Shown here in pieces: positions 59,215-64,000 of a DNA stretch of 64,000 nucleotides; the first letter of the stretch is position 1; each line of letters begins with the position of its first letter. This DNA is from Aphrophora alni. Lineage: Eukaryota; Arthropoda; Insecta; Hemiptera; Aphrophoridae. The DNA lies in contig OY740768.1 of NCBI GenBank assembly GCA_963513935.1, positions 75,616,877-75,680,876 on the forward strand, given 5' to 3'. The translations under genes were made by a program, and so were the position numbers. The notes beneath the pieces are model-generated. The model was not told where the DNA came from. It worked only from the letters and a program-made list of their open reading frames with translations, and made no database searches.

Positions 59215-59920
59215 GGCAAATATCACCTTACACTATATCAATAATATACTAATAAATGTTGAAGAAGAAATTGATATATTACCGTTTAATCGGTTTTTAA
59301 AATATAACAAAATAAACATACGATTTATCAAGGAATCTACTGAGCGTACATCTAATGACTTGGTTTATCGATTAAAACAGTATAAAATTCGTGTACTTTG
59401 TACTTACATAATGTTTAAACTCACCTCTGACATTTTAAAAATTAACTTCTGTAGTATCACAATAGTCGTGAACTGTTGTCGACATTAAGTTTTATAAACA
59501 CCTCAACTTTGGCAGCTGTTTCTAATTAGGTTTTTATACTCATACTAAGTATAGCTTCATGAATACCGATGGAGAGTTTTAATTAAGATTTAAACTCAGC
59601 ATACAGCTTTTCCGCTGTTGTGATAGGACGGGAATTTATTGTACGACGTGTGTCATTTTTAAATTTGAATTGCTATTTTTTGTAACAAACCTAGTTTAAC
59701 AGAAATTTATTGAAAATTCTTTTTAGGCCTAATAGATAAATTATTAATTACTAGTTGATGGTCACATTTGCACCAAGGTATATTTGAGATAGTTTTATAA
59801 AGCAATAATTTTGTTACCACAACTCTAATGGTGGTGCTATGAAAATAAATTGGGCCCAAATACAGCAACACACCATTTTGATCAAAATCGACCTATAAAT
59901 AATAAAGTATGATACTCGTT
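59215..59920. other. AT-rich noncoding stretch
   Basis: A 91-codon open frame (59,213-59,488, plus) has no known domain. Nothing else was recognised. Confidence 0.4.
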
Positions 59921-59924
59921 TAAG

Positions 59925-60371
<447 letters not shown>

Positions 60372-60374
60372 GAA

Positions 60375-61575
60375 TTCTTTTGTTCAAATTTTTCAAATGT
60401 GTACTGAAAATTACGTGTTTACTAATATTTTATGACCTTAGTAAACAGAATATATATATAGCTAATTTTTTCCTGAAAATATTTGATTTTCCAAACAACT
60501 AAATTATTTAGAAATTGTATTCACAAATATAAATTTAAGCGGTCCCACAATATTTACGAATGTAATCAAATGTTCGGGTTTCAGATTACGTATGTGAAGC
60601 GCACAAATTTGTAATGGCGAATGTTTAGTTCTGACAATGCGGCCGATTGTAGGTAAACATCACAAACATTAAACAAGGCTCGTTCTGATTCGTTATATAC
60701 AGACGAATAGAAGGGAATCCAAGCATTTTTTGACATATATTTATTAAGTCTTTTTTATTATTTTGATTTTCATAATCATCTCCAAAAATTGGACCAACTG
60801 ATCATAAAATGCCCTGTATTAGTAATAATAGGTTGTCAATTATTAATAGAATTTTATAAGCGGGAACTGAGTTAATTGATTTAATTAATTAGAATAAATG
60901 TTCAGTTTCGTCAACACAAAAGCTTTGATTTCTTTGTAATTTTAAAAGAAGAAGACTATTACGATTTTATAGTGATCGACCCAGTTCTGGTTGATTGTAG
61001 GCAACAATTCTGTGGTATGAGAACTCGAGTTTAAACCTATGTACGGATTTTATTTTAATGGCAAGACAGAATATCGTTAGTGTAAAACTGCTATTTATAA
61101 ATATTATATAATTAATTATATTAATTACTGATTTGAAAAACGAAGAAGTGAAATTAATTAAAGTAAGGATTCTATATCTTGTTCGTATTTTATAAATTGT
61201 TTCAATTTTATTACACTCAATTATTCTACTTGTATGCCTATTTTTGTCTTGGTTTAATTTACGTATTTAAGTATAGTGCACATTTATATTGTATTTATTC
61301 AGTAAACTTTGATTGAATTATTTTATTAGTTATAAAATTAGAAAAGATGATGGTAAATCTCGATTTGTCATAAAGTCGTAAAACCGTGAGATTAGTACCC
61401 AAGTTTATTATAGTTTTAGTACGAAGTTTTCCACATAAAATGAGCACCACAGGGTTTGTCTCTGTTGAAGTGTATATCAATAATGTACATGTGTTGTATT
61501 GTTGTTATTATTTGAATTTTTATTGTGTAGTAAAGAACGTACTATTGCAAATAAACATTATTCTATTTTATTTTA
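60375..61575. other. AT-rich noncoding stretch
   Basis: No gene was recognised. Confidence 0.5.
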
Positions 61576-61583
61576 TGTAATAA

Positions 61584-61620
61584 CTGAATATGAATGACTT
61601 GGTCATTGACTGTGTCGTCT
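61584..61620 (+). ncRNA. Degraded hammerhead-like motif (copy H)
   Basis: CTGAATA, stem TGAC-TTG-GTCA, then TTGACTGTGTCGTC. It has the same start as the motif at 2,677, but GAAAC has become GACTG, so the core is lost. Confidence 0.25.
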
Positions 61621-61624
61621 TGTT

Positions 61625-62945
61625 GCTAATAAAGTGATTGTTGTATGTTTTCTCTCAAATGGTGTATGAATTTTGTTTGTTTATATTGTCTTAGATTTGC
61701 ATTTAATGCTGTTTATTTAATATTATATGAAATAAAGACACTTCATTATTATTATAATTTTCTTCATACCTTTAACTCACAAACGCACATTTAATTAAGA
61801 CTCTCATGAAAATTGTAATGCTGGACACACACACTATTGGGTAATGTCAGCTTAAGTGTTGAATGTTACATAAACACTACTCGTGTTGCAAATTAAAGCA
61901 TGATTGAAGTAGAGGTTTTGAATTTCAATAGTTATAATGGCAGAGAAGATGCCCTACCTGACATTGATGTGCCGTGTTAATGTAGGTAGTCTAGTTAATG
62001 ACATACCCACCTTGGTCGTAACCTTATACCTTCACAAGGTTATTTATTTTAAAATAATTTAATGTTTACTTCATTTAGTTGAGTAAAATAAGACTTTAAA
62101 TACTTTTAGTCTGGAAGCGGTATCAATTGCTTATTCAGTTGTTGGAAAACAATTTCAGTTACTTACAAAATTTGTCCCTATACGAGATGAAGATGAACGT
62201 AATTTGGTATTAAATTTAGTTGCAATCTTGGAGTTTTTTTCCTCTATATTAAATTATGTAGAAACAAAGAAGAATTATGTTTCTTATGAAGATTAAGAAC
62301 TATACTAAATTTCGAGACAAAACATTTAAAATATAACCTAAAAAACGCATTATCCGATCAACTATGGGGCCATAATCCGAATGTTTTTACAGACTTCGAT
62401 TTTCCTTAAAAAATAAGTTTTGTAAAAATACTTTGCATTCGACTGAAACATTAAACCACATTCGTGAGACTAATCCAATCAATATTCATGTATTATTAAC
62501 ATTAAAGGATGAATATATTTAAAAAAATCAATGTCAACGTAGCCTACGTCAAATTTTTAATACTTGTAAGAGAATTTTACTAAACATTTTAAAATTGTAC
62601 GACAGCCATTTGTCGACTAATAAGGTTGCGTACAATGTTAACTTCTTTGTAAAGTGTTAGCGAAGTTTAAAAACAATCGCATAGAAGTTAACATTGCACT
62701 TGTGAGTGGATTCTAACTATAACACGGCCGTGTATAGTTGGTAACAAAAATGCTATCTTGAGTATCATGCTTATTTATCATCTTTATTCTTTGCGCACAT
62801 TTGACAATTTTGCTCCTCGAAAACTTTTACTTGTTCTCCACTTGGAAAATTTTATGTTGAAATGATTTTGCCTCATTTCGTTAACCAGTGAATGGCGAAA
62901 TCACAAGATTCAACATGGCTGCTGTTAAAATCTTTAAAAATATTG
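61625..62945. other. AT-rich noncoding stretch
   Basis: No gene was recognised. Confidence 0.45.
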
Positions 62946-62949
62946 TCAG

Positions 62950-63370
62950 TTGTAGCATCTTTGACATTTTTAACTACTGTTTTGTGAACGATAGTCGTTT
63001 CTCCGTAAGTTTTAATAGATTCACTAAATTGTTCTTGTAAACATAATGTGGTTATTTCTTTATTACCTATTACGTTCATTTTACACTGCTACTGTACATT
63101 TGAACAAAACACCAACCACAGGGAGAAATAATAAAAGTTAAATATTTTATGGGTAGCTTGTTTTTTTCTTTGTGTTTGTAATTTACTATTCCTTGAGATC
63201 ACAGTGCTGATAAATTTTATGCTGTATATAAACCGTGATATCCTGACGGAATGAATTGAAAAACGGACTAATATCTGCTGCTCGTCGATAACTGGTGTTC
63301 CAATTCGTTGGAATCGTAAACGATTCAACTACTGTTTATATTTTAGTTAGTGGTACTCTAATTCATTGGT
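62950..63370 (+). repeat. Single-copy relative of the 36.65-37.44 kb element
   Basis: TTGTTCTTGTAAAC-TAATGTGG, then ACAGGGAGAAA, ATTTTATGGGTAGCTTG, TTTGTAATTTACTATTC-TTGA and a palindromic AATCGTAAACGATT segment follow the order seen at 36,700-37,410. Here there is one unit instead of three. Confidence 0.6.
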
Positions 63371-63639
63371 GCGTACGTACAAGTAAAATAAAATTTATAT
63401 CAAGTTTTAGAGGAATTCCTATTCATGTAATTAAAAACATCAAAACATGTTTTCCCGTAGATATTTTTTAAATTTCATTTACATTTGAGGTTTTTTTACC
63501 AACTTAAATTAACAAAGTTTAAAAATTAAACTTCATAATCCACAAATAGATATCCATTCCGTTAAAAATTAATTTTTCGTCATACTGCTTCAAAAACAGA
63601 TTTTTCAATACATGCATCGAGATGCTAAAGTTGTTCGTT

Positions 63640-63975
63640 TTAGTCCTAGGACCTAAAAACACTAGCTGAGGTCGAGTTCATCAGCTGTTACTTCGTTTAT
63701 ACAAATTAATTAACAATTGTAAAGCATCTATAAAAACAACCGATACTCTTGATTTTAAATAACCGTTAAACAGTTGTTACCATCGATTTGAAAGTAAATA
63801 GGTTATAACATTTTAGTTTTTGTGAAATTGTTTTCTTATATTATTTGCAGTATAACGAAAAATATAGTTCATCACTTGGACTAAAAGAAGCTTGTCGATC
63901 GTTGCTCATTTTCTTGTTTAAGTTAAACTTAAGCTTATATTGAAAAGCTTAACTTTTGGTCGTAATGATGAAATA
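63640..63975 (-). repeat. Foldback repeat, inverted copy of 27.12-27.45 kb
   Basis: It is the reverse complement of 27,116-27,445 over about 330 bp, with the terminal hairpin pair at 63,875-63,970. The last bases of the window continue into AT-rich DNA. Confidence 0.8.
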
Positions 63976-64000
63976 TACTATTATTGCGACTTACTAGGAA

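Overview
This is AT-rich, gene-poor eukaryotic DNA. It most likely comes from an arthropod, probably an insect with a large, repeat-filled genome. The evidence is the mix of decayed transposons: an R1-clade non-LTR retrotransposon, a second LINE fragment with an RNase H domain, two mariner remnants, a piggyBac remnant and a DDE (IS630/Tc1-like) transposase. The species cannot be named from the sequence. I found no host protein-coding exon, no rRNA gene and no intact tRNA gene in the 64 kb.

Layout. 1-12.9 kb: AT-rich noncoding DNA with a LINE fragment at 4.88-5.83 kb (minus) and hammerhead-like motifs near 2.55, 2.68 and 4.08 kb. 12.9-17.93 kb: a nearly full-length but inactivated R1-like retrotransposon on the minus strand. 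18.5-21 kb: a mariner scrap (plus) and a DDE transposase relic (minus). 25.5-26.3 kb: a 34-bp minisatellite. 27-33 kb: dispersed repeats, foldback elements and further ribozyme-like motifs. 34-38 kb: AT microsatellites, a mariner relic (minus) and three 175-bp tandem units. 38-49 kb: dispersed repeats, a 58-bp tandem array, a tRNA-like scrap, a long palindrome carrying two hammerhead-like motifs, and a cluster of inverted repeats. 49.1-50.6 kb: a 29-bp minisatellite of about 52 units. 53.4-55.0 kb: a piggyBac relic abutting 171-bp tandem repeats. 56-64 kb: dispersed repeats, a 53-bp tandem array, a 220-bp GA tract, and an inverted partner of the 27-kb repeat.

The most interesting signal is a recurring RNA-like motif: CTGANRA, a short hairpin, GAAAC, then a UH site. 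Members differ in stem-II sequence but keep the pairing. The best two copies (46,049-46,092 minus and 46,164-46,207 plus) lie on opposite arms of a near-perfect palindrome, so each strand would carry one candidate self-cleaving hammerhead ribozyme. Hammerheads are known from Penelope-like elements and retrozymes. No Penelope reverse transcriptase is visible here, so the carriers look non-autonomous or decayed. All boundaries and similarities were judged by eye; no search or folding program was run.
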